Source of the DNA: Salidesulfovibrio brasiliensis JCM 12178
Lineage (GTDB): Bacteria > Desulfobacterota > Desulfovibrionia > Desulfovibrionales > Desulfovibrionaceae
Assembly: GCF_001311825.1 (NCBI RefSeq)
Contig: NZ_BBCB01000009.1
Span: 1 to 61,991 of the forward strand
DNA length: 61,991 nucleotides
Direction: 5' to 3'
Of this stretch, positions 8,370 through 17,597 are shown piece by piece (the stretch's first letter is position 1; the number at the start of each line of letters is the position of its first letter). The notes beneath the pieces were generated by a model. That model was not told the DNA's origin and made no database searches. It saw only the letters and a list, made by a program, of their open reading frames with translations. The position numbers and the translations under genes were made by a program.

Positions 8370-9302
8370 TTATCCGAGTTTGATCCGGTTGATGGAAAGG
8401 TTTTTCAGGTCCATTCTACCGAGTTGCATTTCTGCGGCCAGCCTTATGTGACGGACATCGTCGGGGTCTACGCCGTAGAGTCTGGCACCGGCGGCGTCGG
8501 CTGCCACGAAATCCGTCGAGAGCACTTGAGCCTTCATCTTGACCACGTCTTCCACGGATACTCCTCGAGGGCCGTTTCGCATCATGACGTGATACGCGTC
8601 CAGAATGGTGAGGTCCGGCTTTCTGAAGGAGGCGATGTCCGCAATGCACTGGTGCAGGTCGTTTCTATGAAAATACCAGCGGTCCCACACCACGCCCATA
8701 AGGTTCTTCATGCTGGCGGTGATCAGCGAGGAACTGTGGTCCTTGAGCACGGGCACGTTAAGAAAGACGTCCGCTTCGAGCAGTGCCTTGTGAACCTGTG
8801 CGCTGGTCAGGTTGCGCCCTCCGGGAATGGCGACTTCCCGGTAATAGCTTTCGCTGTCCGCCGAGAGCATTTTCCCGCCTGCGGATTCAACTGCGGCTTC
8901 GATGCCGCTGTTCAGGTAGCATTGCCGCCAGCTGTCGCAGGAGTGGTCGAAGACGATGACTTCTGCGGCCCCGGCGTCGAGACAGTGCTCCACGATGCGT
9001 CCGACAAGCTTGGGGTTGGTGTTGCCGCCCCGTTCAGGCGATACGTCCCAGCCGATGTTCGGCTTGATGACCACCTTGCTTCCTCTGGACACAAATGTCT
9101 GCATGCCGTTGTAGGCACTAATGGCGGCGTCGAACATGACATCCGGTTCACCACCCCGGACAGCCACAAGGTCCCATGCCTGTTCAGGCTCTGCGGCTGT
9201 GGCGGCCGCGTTCCAGAAGGCGCTGACGCCGCCGAAGGCGAGGGTGGACCCGGCGACGATTCCGCCCCGGATGGTCTTTTTCAGAAAATCACGGCGATCC
9301 AT
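8370..9302 (-). CDS. Tat-exported DUF362-domain protein
   Basis: 310 aa. It starts MDRRDFLKKTIRGG followed by a hydrophobic stretch and ATAAEPE, a twin-arginine leader, so export to the periplasm in folded form is expected. The remainder matches the DUF362 family (VVIKPNIGWD near 75; FDHSCDSWRQCYLNSGI; LNVPVLKDHSSSLITASMKN), which is often found with ferredoxin domains but here has none of its own. The next gene downstream supplies eight or so 4Fe-4S sites, so the two probably work together. No catalytic role is established for the family. Confidence 0.8.
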   Translation of the reverse strand: MDRRDFLKKTIRGGIVAGSTLAFGGVSAFWNAAATAAEPEQAWDLVAVRGGEPDVMFDAAISAYNGMQTFVSRGSKVVIKPNIGWDVSPERGGNTNPKLVGRIVEHCLDAGAAEVIVFDHSCDSWRQCYLNSGIEAAVESAGGKMLSADSESYYREVAIPGGRNLTSAQVHKALLEADVFLNVPVLKDHSSSLITASMKNLMGVVWDRWYFHRNDLHQCIADIASFRKPDLTILDAYHVMMRNGPRGVSVEDVVKMKAQVLSTDFVAADAAGARLYGVDPDDVRHIRLAAEMQLGRMDLKNLSINRIKLG

Positions 9303-9345
9303 GGCTACCTCCAGCGGTTAACAGTGCTTTATGCTATCGGTTGGC

Positions 9346-9960
9346 TCAGGCTGAACGAATATCCCGCATCACTTCGGCCGGGTTCTGACCGAAATGCCGC
9401 TTGAACTCGCGGCTGAACTGGGATGGGCGTTCATATCCCACGGCGTCGGCAGCAAGGTAGGCTTTCGTGTTTTTCTGGATGATGAGGTCCTGTGCCCGCG
9501 CGAGCCGAATCTTCTTGAGGTACTGGAGCGGTGAGTCTGCTGTGATTTCCTTGAAAGCCTTATGAAAAGTCGAAACGCTCATGATGACAGAGTCGGCCAT
9601 CTGCTGAACATCGTACTTTTCCGAGTAGTTGCCCTCCAGATTCGTAATGACCCGAGCCACACGGGAGAAAGCGTTGCTGCCCTTTGCAGGAGAGTATAGC
9701 ATAGGTGCCTGCGTGCCGCACAGTGCCCGGTAGTAGATTTTCCGAACCAGTTCCGGTGCGAGGATTCTCGTTTCCTTTTCCAAGCAAAGCGCCTTGAGCA
9801 GTTTGACTGCCGCGTTCTTCATGTTTTCATCCATGAGGGACGGGCCGATGCCCAGCGGATAGGTGTTGTCATTCAGTGCGGCGACATCCGTCTGCAAGTC
9901 CATCTGGCTGATGAGTGCGCTCAAATGGCCCATGTCGATGTCGATATACATGCCCAGCAA
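9346..9960 (-). CDS. AraC-family regulator, 5'-truncated
   Basis: 204 aa. The C-terminal AraC DNA-binding domain is complete, with two helix-turn-helix units (DVQQMADSVIMSVSTFHKAF; AYLAADAVGYERPSQFSREF, ending FKRHFGQNPAEVMRD). The N-terminal part begins inside the AraC_N ligand domain at LGMYIDIDMGHLSALI; roughly the first 90-100 residues usual for this subfamily (~300 aa) are missing. The frame stays open upstream to ~10030 and then meets stops inside repeat copy C. The gene therefore seems to have been cut by the event that placed the repeat. It may be a pseudogene or a shortened regulator of the genes at 6793-9302. Confidence 0.75.
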   Translation of the reverse strand: MLGMYIDIDMGHLSALISQMDLQTDVAALNDNTYPLGIGPSLMDENMKNAAVKLLKALCLEKETRILAPELVRKIYYRALCGTQAPMLYSPAKGSNAFSRVARVITNLEGNYSEKYDVQQMADSVIMSVSTFHKAFKEITADSPLQYLKKIRLARAQDLIIQKNTKAYLAADAVGYERPSQFSREFKRHFGQNPAEVMRDIRSA

Positions 9961-9964
9961 CGTT

Positions 9965-10095
9965 TCGTCCGTCTCTTCAGTCGTGCCGAACGTGACTTTA
10001 ATACGATCGGCTTCGTTTGCACCCGGTTAGAATTCCTAAGATAAGCGTTTATTTGTGCCGTTTTCCCGTCTCGTGGCTCGTGCCCATGGCTTCAG
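9965..10095 (+). repeat. Decayed island repeat copy C (no tRNA core)
   Basis: Positions 9977-10047 align with 1713-1785 of copy A (CTTCAGTCGTG exact, then ~70% identity through TTTTAATGCGATTGG-like and ATAAGCG blocks). Directly after, 10052-10081 resembles 1893-1923 (TTTGTGCCGTTTT and GTGGCTCGT shared), the sequence that in copy A follows the tRNA fragment and terminator. So C looks like A with the tRNA part and terminator removed. Confidence 0.65.
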
Positions 10096-10380
10096 TATCG
10101 CTTCTCGCGGTACGCAGCATTTTCGGCACTGTTCTCAATTTACTGTAAAGCTATCAGCTTTCACCCTCTGCTTTGTCCCGCAAGCCGCGCTCGCTCGACG
10201 CGTCCGTGAGCATGCGGCCGCCATGATTTCAGTCACCTTCTTCTATGATAATACTGTCTCTAAAAGATCGCAGGGGGTACTGTGTTTCAGAAAATAGCGT
10301 TTGACCGCTGATAACCAGGCTGTGGGGCGGCCATAGACAGTTGAAGGGGATTGTACGTCGCGGAGGGGGCATGAGTTTTT
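10096..10380. other. Intergenic region upstream of the hybrid kinase
   Basis: No supportable gene. It presumably holds the promoter of the kinase. GGAGGGGG at about 10359-10367 is the likely ribosome binding site for the TTG start at 10381. Confidence 0.5.
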
Positions 10381-13300
10381 TTGAACTTGTCGAAATGTCG
10401 GGTCACATCTCTTCTCTGCGTCACGCTTGTGCTGGTGTTTGCCGTGCCAAGTGCGCAGGCGAAGGACGCTACCACCCGGATTCTCGTTTTGCACAGCTAC
10501 CATCAAGGGCTGGCATGGACCGACGGATTTCAGGAGGGCATTGAGGCAGCTTTTTCCAAGCATGAAACCCCGTATGACATGGACATCGAATATCTGGACA
10601 GAGCCAGATCCGGAGAGAATTGGCCGCGCATGCTTGACAAAGCGAAGGAGTACCTGAGGGTCAAGCTGGATGAGCGTGACTATGATCTCGTTATCGTCAC
10701 GGATAACGATGCTTTGAAATTTGTTGTGGACGAACGCGATCTTATCCCCGAGACGATTCCTGTGATCTTTACGGGAATCAATTTCTATTCTCCATCGATG
10801 CTCAAAGAGCGCCGGAACATGACGGGCGTTTCCGAGGTTCCCGATTTCCTGAACACGATCAAGCTGGCACAGCGATTTGATCCTTCAATCAGGCGGGTCC
10901 TTTTTCTTGCCGAAGACACGGCCACGGGACAAAACAACAAGGCCATGTTTTTGCAACAGATTGCACCGTTGCGTGATGTTGTAGATGTTCGCATCATAGA
11001 TGACACCGACATCACGGTTCTTGAAAAGGAGCTCGGGGCGCTGGGGGATGGCTGGATGGTCATCCCGGCATGCCGTCCGTTTGATGACCGGGGGCTTATT
11101 CCCGTAAGCGCCGCCGCAGCAAGGCTCAGTCAGAGTTCCACCGCCCCTTTGTTTGCCGCTTGGGATTTCTGGATGGGCTACGGCCCGGTGGGCGGGAAAG
11201 TTGTGTCCTCAAAGGCCCAAGGCAGGGCCGCAGCGCTTATTGCCCTGCGGGTCCTAGACGGAGCCGCCATCGAGTCCATTCCTGTCATGCTGGATAGCCC
11301 GAATGTCTTCATGGCCGATAAAAAGGCCATGGATCGTTTCGACTATAGTGTTGACGCGCTGCCACCCAACACAACCATCCTCAACTTCGAGCCCGGTTTT
11401 TATGACCAGTATGCGTCCGTTGTCTGGATTTATGGAACGATATTGGCCATTTTTGCCACGCTGAGTCTTCTGCTTTCCTTCAATTTCCTTAATCGACGTC
11501 GTTATCAGCGGCGTTCCGAGGAGCAAGCCCGTTTCATTGAAACGCTTCTTGAAACCATCTCGATACCGATTTTCTATGAAGACAGAATGGGGCGATATCT
11601 TGGCTGCAACTCCTCGTTCGAGAGGTTTTTCGGGGTGAAGCGTTCTGACATCATTGGCCGGACACCCTACGAACTGTTTGAAAAGAAAGACGCCGTAGCG
11701 TTTGGCACCAATCACAATGAGCTCTATCAGCCCGGGGCGGTGCAGAACTTCGAGCATGTAATGGAAACTGTCCTCGGAGAGCGGTTTTTCATCATCCACA
11801 AGGCGGTGCTGCCAAGCGCGGAAGGTGATCCCGTGGGGACCGTGGGGTATATTACGGACATAACGGAATCGCAGGAGAGGGAGAAGGCGCTTAAAACGGC
11901 ACTGGATCGTATTTCATTCTATGTGAACAACTCCCCGCTGGCTGTCATCGAGTGGGAGGGCGGAATCACGATAAAGAGCTGGTCCAGACAGGCGGAGAGG
12001 ATTTTTGGCTGGTCCAGAAGGGAAGTCGTGGGCAAGACGTGGTCCGACTTTCCGTTCATTCCGCCTGAGGATGCGAAGAAGGTTGCACAGGATGTGGGCG
12101 AACTCTTTGATGGCAACGCTTCGTTCAATGTCGTGGAAAACCGAAATTATCGGAAAGACGGCAGCATCGTGCATTGCCAGTGGTACAATTCGCCCCTGCG
12201 CGATGAAAAGGGCACAGTCGTTTCCATTCTCTCGCAGGTCGCCGACAACAGCATACTCTATCAGGCCATGCAGGAACTCAAGGTATCAAAGGAGGAAGCC
12301 GAGGCCGCGAATGAAGCCAAAAGTCTTTTCCTTGCAAACATGAGTCATGAGCTGAGAACTCCGCTAAACGGCATCATGGGGATGCAGCAATTGCTTATGA
12401 CCACGGAGCTTGATGAAGAACAGGACAAATATGTGCAGCTCTCGGTTCAGTCGGCTAAACGTCTTAACGGGGTGCTTGGCGACATCCTGGATTTGACTAG
12501 AATCGAGCACGGAAGGATGAATGTTGTCGAGGTGCCGCTGGACATTGTAGAGACGTTTCAACTTGTGGAGCAACTCTTCAGGCCCATGTGCGAACAAAAG
12601 GGCCTTGAACTGATAATGAAGCTGGATGAGTCGATCCCTGAAAACCTGATCGGTGACGCTCTCAGGCTTCAGCAGATATTGACCAACCTTGTGGGTAACG
12701 CCGTCAAGTTTACTGATTCGGGAGCAATTAGATGTGAAGCCAGCCTGCTGAACGTGGAACATGCCGGTCAGGTGCGTGTCTTGTTCTCCGTATCGGATAC
12801 TGGAATCGGCATTGCCGACGAGATGCTGGACAAGGTCTTCGAAGAGTTTTCGCAGGCCGACGAGGGGTACAGGAGAGCGTATCAGGGAGCAGGGCTCGGC
12901 TTGTCCATAGTGCGCAGCCTGATTGACCTTCTAGGAGGGAGTCTGTCTGTCGAGAGCTCCCTCGGCGCAGGGACGGAATTCATGTTCAGCCTGTTGTTTG
13001 ATGTGGACAACGAACGGATAGACACGGAGCTGGTTGTGCAAACGGAGGAGAAAGCGGACAGGGATTTACGGGAACGGTCGATTCTTTTGGCCGAAGACGA
13101 AACCGTGAATCAAATGGCCATCAAGGCTATTCTCGAGAGATCAGGGTACAATGTGCATGCTGTCAACGACGGCGAGGAAGCGCTCAGGGAGCTTGCAAAA
13201 AACGACTATGATTTGATTTTGATGGACATTCAGATGCCCATTATGGATGGCGTGGAGGCGACGAGACACATCAGGGAAGGGGCCGTCGGTCAGGACAGGA

Positions 13301-13461
13301 GGAATATCCCGATTGTGGCCCTGACAGCCTATGCCATGGAGGGTGACAGAGAAGTCTTCACAAAGGCTGGGCTTGACGAATATATAACCAAGCCTGTGGA
13401 AATGAAGCGGCTTCACGGGGTCATCGAGGCCCTTCTGGATCGTGAACCTCAACTGAGCTGA
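10381..13461 (+). CDS. Hybrid sensor histidine kinase with periplasmic ABC-type binding domain
   Basis: 1026 aa from a TTG start, chosen because it gives a signal peptide (residues 1-27, ending PSAQA). Residues ~33-330 match the ABC_sub_bind fold (ILVLHSYHQGLAWTDGFQEG), so a periplasmic ligand is sensed. One membrane segment lies at ~345-368, then two PAS domains (~375-500, ~510-630), HisKA with His656 in MSHELRTPL, HATPase with N (NLVGNAVKF), G1 (DTGIGI) and G2 (GAGLGLSI) boxes, and a receiver (~899-1020) with Asp949 in LMDIQMP and the Thr/Lys switch residues (ALTAYA, ITKPV). The output partner is not encoded in cis with an HPt domain. The gene is convergent with the next. Confidence 0.93.
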   Translation: MNLSKCRVTSLLCVTLVLVFAVPSAQAKDATTRILVLHSYHQGLAWTDGFQEGIEAAFSKHETPYDMDIEYLDRARSGENWPRMLDKAKEYLRVKLDERDYDLVIVTDNDALKFVVDERDLIPETIPVIFTGINFYSPSMLKERRNMTGVSEVPDFLNTIKLAQRFDPSIRRVLFLAEDTATGQNNKAMFLQQIAPLRDVVDVRIIDDTDITVLEKELGALGDGWMVIPACRPFDDRGLIPVSAAAARLSQSSTAPLFAAWDFWMGYGPVGGKVVSSKAQGRAAALIALRVLDGAAIESIPVMLDSPNVFMADKKAMDRFDYSVDALPPNTTILNFEPGFYDQYASVVWIYGTILAIFATLSLLLSFNFLNRRRYQRRSEEQARFIETLLETISIPIFYEDRMGRYLGCNSSFERFFGVKRSDIIGRTPYELFEKKDAVAFGTNHNELYQPGAVQNFEHVMETVLGERFFIIHKAVLPSAEGDPVGTVGYITDITESQEREKALKTALDRISFYVNNSPLAVIEWEGGITIKSWSRQAERIFGWSRREVVGKTWSDFPFIPPEDAKKVAQDVGELFDGNASFNVVENRNYRKDGSIVHCQWYNSPLRDEKGTVVSILSQVADNSILYQAMQELKVSKEEAEAANEAKSLFLANMSHELRTPLNGIMGMQQLLMTTELDEEQDKYVQLSVQSAKRLNGVLGDILDLTRIEHGRMNVVEVPLDIVETFQLVEQLFRPMCEQKGLELIMKLDESIPENLIGDALRLQQILTNLVGNAVKFTDSGAIRCEASLLNVEHAGQVRVLFSVSDTGIGIADEMLDKVFEEFSQADEGYRRAYQGAGLGLSIVRSLIDLLGGSLSVESSLGAGTEFMFSLLFDVDNERIDTELVVQTEEKADRDLRERSILLAEDETVNQMAIKAILERSGYNVHAVNDGEEALRELAKNDYDLILMDIQMPIMDGVEATRHIREGAVGQDRRNIPIVALTAYAMEGDREVFTKAGLDEYITKPVEMKRLHGVIEALLDREPQLS

Positions 13462-13491
13462 ACTGCGTTTTCCCTTTCAGGCGAAACTCTA

Positions 13492-15447
13492 TCAGCCTGA
13501 ATTCTGCTCAAGCGATGGCGCGGCAGGGGAAGCCTCGTCCGAATGGCATGCTCCCCGCTGTCTTTGATCGTTTTTATACCACACGCCGACCATGTGCATC
13601 AGGGTTTCGATCTCGTACGGCTTGGCTACGACTTCATCGATTCCGGACGACAGAAAGCGTTCACGGTCCTCGCGCGTGGCGTGCGCCGTTACAGCGACGA
13701 CGGGCGTATCGTTGTTTGGGCCGGTGCCTTTTCTGATTCTTTTGACGATGTCTTCTCCGTTAATGTCCGGCAACTGGATATCCATGAGAACGAGGCCGAA
13801 GGAATGACGTTCCAGCAGTTCCATGGCCCGTTTCCCGGTTTCGGCAGAGAGGTATTTGTATTTGCCCTGTTTCATGAGGATTTCCACAAAGGTCCTGCTG
13901 GATTCGTCATCCTCCACCACCAGAACGGGTTCATGGGAGAAGACCTCCTGAGCCTTTGTTTCTTCTGCCGGTTCATAGGGGATGTCCAGCACAACGCAAT
14001 GTCCGCCAGTAGCAGAGGTCTGAATGCTGGCGTGTCCGCCAAGGCATTCCAGAAGCGGGGCAACAAGTCTCGCGTCTCCGGGACATTGCGAACGTGGAAA
14101 TGACGCGGGTGTCAGTGTGAGGTCCTGATCGCTGATCGGGCAGTCGAGCGAGGTTGAAGAAATCGCGACTGTCAGGCGCCGTTCTGCCGTGTTTGCGGAC
14201 AGGACGGTTTGTATTTGGCCCCACGGGGTATGGCTGCAGAAAAGCTCCAGCAGGACAATCAACACTCGCTCCAGAATGTTTCTGTCAAGGCTGACCCGAT
14301 GCGGCACGTCCGGTGCCGTGTGGCTCGCAAGGGAGAGACTCTTTTTGTCAGCTTCCTTTTCGAACATGGTCATGGTTTCAGTGATGATGTCTGCCGGGAC
14401 GCATGGCGAGCGGGATGCCTTGATGTTGGCAGCGCCAAGGAAATAGTCACTCAGGTCATTGATCTTTGCCGAAATCCTGCGGAAGTAGGAGCCGCCGACA
14501 TGTGAGTGGGTCGGTAGTTCGGAATACAGGCCGGTAATGAGCGAGCGGAGCTTGAACGCGCTCTGCTTGAAAAATCTGTTCTGCTGGTCGGCCTTCTCGG
14601 TGATTGCTTCATTGATTCGCAAGAGCTCCGCTTCCAACTCCTTGCGCCGGGCCACTTCCTCCCGCATTTCCCGGATGGCCGTGGAAATCTCCACGTTTTG
14701 CTGCTCAACGGTCAGCTCCAGCGAATCTCTGGCTGCAAGTATCTGCTCCCGGAGCGAAACCTGCTCCGTGATATCCTGAATGATCCCGGCATATCTCGGC
14801 TGGCCGTCGTCTCCCGTGTCGCAATACCCCCATATTCGCAGGTGCCTCGGCCTGTCTGTTGCCCCGGCGTGCAGTTCGCACTCGTATTCGCCCTGATCCC
14901 TCATTGCTGAGCGAATGGCCTCTTCCCACTTCGTCCTACTCCGGGGCGCAAGACTATCGGAAAGAATCTCCCTGCTCGGAAGCGCATCACTGTTCAAGCC
15001 GAGCATTGACGGGACCTGACTTGTCCAGAAGCTCTTTTCCGGGCTGTCGCACAACTGGAAGGCTCCGATGGAGGCCAGCCCATGCAGCCGGTGCAGGACC
15101 GAGTTGAGCCTTTTGAAGTCCTGATCTTCCGCAATGGCCTCGTCGGGCATGTCTTTCATTTCCCGGACCAGTCGTGAAAAGAGCATGGGCCGTTCTTTGA
15201 TAATGGCCTGAACATCCTGAGATATTTTGCCGCCCATGGCGAGCAGGTAGTCCGTGTCTTCCTGAAGCAGCTGCGCCAGCGCGACGATCTTCTCCTCGGA
15301 AAGCGAAAGCGGCTGTCCCCGTTCGATCTTGCTGAGGTACGAGGGTTCGATGCCAATGGTTTGGCTGACGCGCCTGAGCGAGAAGCTCTTGTCTTCCTTC
15401 AGAAGCTCAAGACGCTTGGTGCGGAGGTGGGTGCCGAATTTTTTCAT
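13492..15447 (-). CDS. XRE-type HTH - PAS - degenerate kinase - receiver protein
   Basis: 651 aa. The start at ATG 15447 (MKKFGTHLRTKRLELL) follows AAAGG and begins an XRE/Cro helix-turn-helix (~1-65). Then come a PAS domain (~185-300), a coiled coil (~300-350), and a region shaped like HisKA/HATPase (~350-510) with no phosphoacceptor His (ADQQNRFFKQSAFKLRS at the H-box position) and no recognisable G boxes. A C-terminal receiver (~525-640) keeps the acidic pocket (EDDES), Asp in LMDIQLPDINGE, AVTAHA and AKPYE. It is likely a DNA-binding regulator whose receiver takes phosphate from another kinase; the convergent hybrid kinase is a candidate donor. Divergent from the MCP-cheW operon, which it may control. 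Confidence 0.82.
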   Translation of the reverse strand: MKKFGTHLRTKRLELLKEDKSFSLRRVSQTIGIEPSYLSKIERGQPLSLSEEKIVALAQLLQEDTDYLLAMGGKISQDVQAIIKERPMLFSRLVREMKDMPDEAIAEDQDFKRLNSVLHRLHGLASIGAFQLCDSPEKSFWTSQVPSMLGLNSDALPSREILSDSLAPRSRTKWEEAIRSAMRDQGEYECELHAGATDRPRHLRIWGYCDTGDDGQPRYAGIIQDITEQVSLREQILAARDSLELTVEQQNVEISTAIREMREEVARRKELEAELLRINEAITEKADQQNRFFKQSAFKLRSLITGLYSELPTHSHVGGSYFRRISAKINDLSDYFLGAANIKASRSPCVPADIITETMTMFEKEADKKSLSLASHTAPDVPHRVSLDRNILERVLIVLLELFCSHTPWGQIQTVLSANTAERRLTVAISSTSLDCPISDQDLTLTPASFPRSQCPGDARLVAPLLECLGGHASIQTSATGGHCVVLDIPYEPAEETKAQEVFSHEPVLVVEDDESSRTFVEILMKQGKYKYLSAETGKRAMELLERHSFGLVLMDIQLPDINGEDIVKRIRKGTGPNNDTPVVAVTAHATREDRERFLSSGIDEVVAKPYEIETLMHMVGVWYKNDQRQRGACHSDEASPAAPSLEQNSG

Positions 15448-15502
15448 GAACCTTTTATAACTTGCTCTCAGGCTATTGCAAAAAAATATCCGATGTGTTG
15501 AT

Positions 15503-15522
15503 TGTGTACTTAATGATACACA
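15503..15522. promoter_or_regulatory. Candidate operator between XRE regulator and MCP
   Basis: Inverted repeat TGTGTA-N8-TACACA (15503-15508, 15517-15522) in the 109-bp gap between two divergent genes, one of which encodes an XRE-type DNA-binding protein. Position and symmetry suit an autoregulatory site. Binding is inferred. Confidence 0.45.
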
Positions 15523-15556
15523 CTTTGTAACCGCAGTCAACTGCTGGAGGGGAGCC

Positions 15557-17587
15557 ATGTTAAAGAATTTGAAGCTTGGGACAAAGATCGGCGGCGGATT
15601 TGCCATGCTGATACTGATTGCCTGCACGCTTGGCGGGCTGGCGATTTTCAACATGAGCAGTGTTGAGGGGGAATCCACGCGCCTTGCCAAGGCCTATGTG
15701 CCGGAAGTGGGCATGGCAAACGCCCTTGAACGAAACTCGCTTTTAACCATGTACGCGATGCGCGGCTATGCTTTTACCGAGGAAGAAGGGTACCTGAAGC
15801 AGGGCCGTGAGCGGCTGGCCGATGTGGAACAAAGCATCGAAGAATGCAAGGAGCAGGCACGCAAGTTCCCCGAGCTGGTCAAGCTTCGCGAGGGCGTGGA
15901 CAAGGCCGAAGCCAAGGTCAACGAGTACAAGGAGCTCTCCGATCAAACGGTCAAGCTCAACGGAGCCATCGCGGAAAGCCGCAGCATCATGGACGCCGCC
16001 GCAGCCAACTACATCAAGAATTGTGCGGACTTCCTCACAAGTCAGAATGAGGCCATGGAACGGGAGTTTGCCACCGCCTCTCCGCAAAAGCTGGCCGAGC
16101 GGCTTCGCAAGATCACACTCGTCAACGACGTTATCGACATGGGTAACGATACCCGCATCAAGGCATTCAAGTCGCAAGCCCTGCGGGACCCCGAGCTGAT
16201 CCGTGACGCGCTGAAGAACTTTGACACCATCGACTCTCTGCTTGATGACCTGAAGGGCATTACGCGACTCCAGTTCAACCTCGATCAGATTGCCGCCACC
16301 CGCGATGCCGGGAATCAGTACAAGCTGGCGATGGCGAGTCTTCTGGACAACTGGCTGAAGCTTCAGGAAGTGAGCAGCCAGCGTACCGTCGTTGCAGATC
16401 AGGTCCTTGAAGTCGCGCAGGCGACCGCTGCGGCCGGAATGAATCAGACCGTGGAAATTGCCGACTTTGCGGTGGAAAGCCTCTCCACTGCGTCAACGGT
16501 CATGATTTCGGGTCTTGCCGTGGCGCTCATTCTCGGCGTGCTTGTGGCCTATGTGCTCACCCGCGCCATAACCCGGCCCGTGCTCAAGGGGGTCTCCTTT
16601 GCCGAAGCCATGGCCGGTGGTGACTTCACGCAGACGCTGGACATCGACCAGAAGGACGAAGTCGGCGTTCTTGCGGCTTCGCTCAATTCCATGACGGAAA
16701 GATTGCGCGGCGTGGTCAGCGATGTTCGCAACGCCACGGAGAACGTTGCAAGCGGCAGCGAAGAGCTTTCCGCAGCCACCCAGACTTTGTCTCAGGGGGC
16801 GACCGAGCAGGCAGCCGCCATTGAGGAAGTTTCTTCGTCCATGGAGCAGATGGCATCCAATATCCAACAGAACTCGGCCAATGCGCACGAAACGGAAAAG
16901 ATCGCCAATTCTTCTGCAAACGATGCCAAGAAGAGCGGGCAGGCGGTGTCCGAAGCAGTGGACGCCATGACCAACATTGCCGAGAAGATATCCATCATCG
17001 AGGAAATCGCCCGTCAGACCAACCTGCTTGCCTTGAACGCAGCCATCGAAGCGGCCCGGGCAGGCGAGCATGGCAAGGGCTTCGCCGTTGTGGCCGCGGA
17101 AGTGCGCAAGCTGGCAGAGCGGAGCGGTGAAGCTGCCAACGAAATCAGCGAACTCTCGTCCAGAACCGTGGATGTCGCAAAGCAGGCCGGTGAAATGCTG
17201 GACAAGCTGGTTCCCAGTATCGACAAGACCGCGTCGCTCGTTCAGGAAATCGCTGCGGCAAGCAACGAACAGAACGAGGGTGCCACACAAATCAGTGACG
17301 CCATATCGCAGCTCGATACGGTTATCCAGCAAAACGCCTCGGCTTCTGAAGAGATGGCCTCAACCAGTCAGGAACTGGCCGCGCAGGGGCAGCAACTGCA
17401 GCTCACCATGGCCTTCTTCAAGGTGAACGGGCATGGTGCCCTGCCTCAGGGCGGACGGTCCACTACCGTAGTAAGAAACGTTCACCGGGCCCTTCCTGCC
17501 GAGGAAGAAAAGCAGGACGAAACGAATCTTGGTGCCCACATCCCGATGACGGATGACTCTTCGGACCAGGAATTCGAGAAGTTCTAA
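15557..17587 (+). CDS. Methyl-accepting chemotaxis protein
   Basis: 676 aa. Start ATG 15557 follows GGAGGGGAG. Two membrane segments (~11-31 and ~313-335) frame a ~280-residue helical periplasmic sensor domain; a HAMP domain follows (~335-390), then the cytoplasmic signalling hairpin whose tip reads [20 protein letters not shown]. The C terminus ends QEFEKF after an acidic linker, possibly a docking tail for adaptation enzymes. The cheW gene is 10 bp downstream, so the pair is one transcription unit. The ligand is unknown. Confidence 0.93.
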   Translation: MLKNLKLGTKIGGGFAMLILIACTLGGLAIFNMSSVEGESTRLAKAYVPEVGMANALERNSLLTMYAMRGYAFTEEEGYLKQGRERLADVEQSIEECKEQARKFPELVKLREGVDKAEAKVNEYKELSDQTVKLNGAIAESRSIMDAAAANYIKNCADFLTSQNEAMEREFATASPQKLAERLRKITLVNDVIDMGNDTRIKAFKSQALRDPELIRDALKNFDTIDSLLDDLKGITRLQFNLDQIAATRDAGNQYKLAMASLLDNWLKLQEVSSQRTVVADQVLEVAQATAAAGMNQTVEIADFAVESLSTASTVMISGLAVALILGVLVAYVLTRAITRPVLKGVSFAEAMAGGDFTQTLDIDQKDEVGVLAASLNSMTERLRGVVSDVRNATENVASGSEELSAATQTLSQGATEQAAAIEEVSSSMEQMASNIQQNSANAHETEKIANSSANDAKKSGQAVSEAVDAMTNIAEKISIIEEIARQTNLLALNAAIEAARAGEHGKGFAVVAAEVRKLAERSGEAANEISELSSRTVDVAKQAGEMLDKLVPSIDKTASLVQEIAAASNEQNEGATQISDAISQLDTVIQQNASASEEMASTSQELAAQGQQLQLTMAFFKVNGHGALPQGGRSTTVVRNVHRALPAEEEKQDETNLGAHIPMTDDSSDQEFEKF

Positions 17588-17597
17588 CGGAGGCATC

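Noticed and set aside
8199..9404. 401-codon open frame on the plus strand across the DUF362 gene
   Set aside because: Antisense shadow of a gene with clear Tat leader and family motifs; the product resembles nothing.
10055..10297. 80-codon open frame after repeat copy C
   Set aside because: It starts inside the repeat, shows no domain, and has no ribosome binding site.
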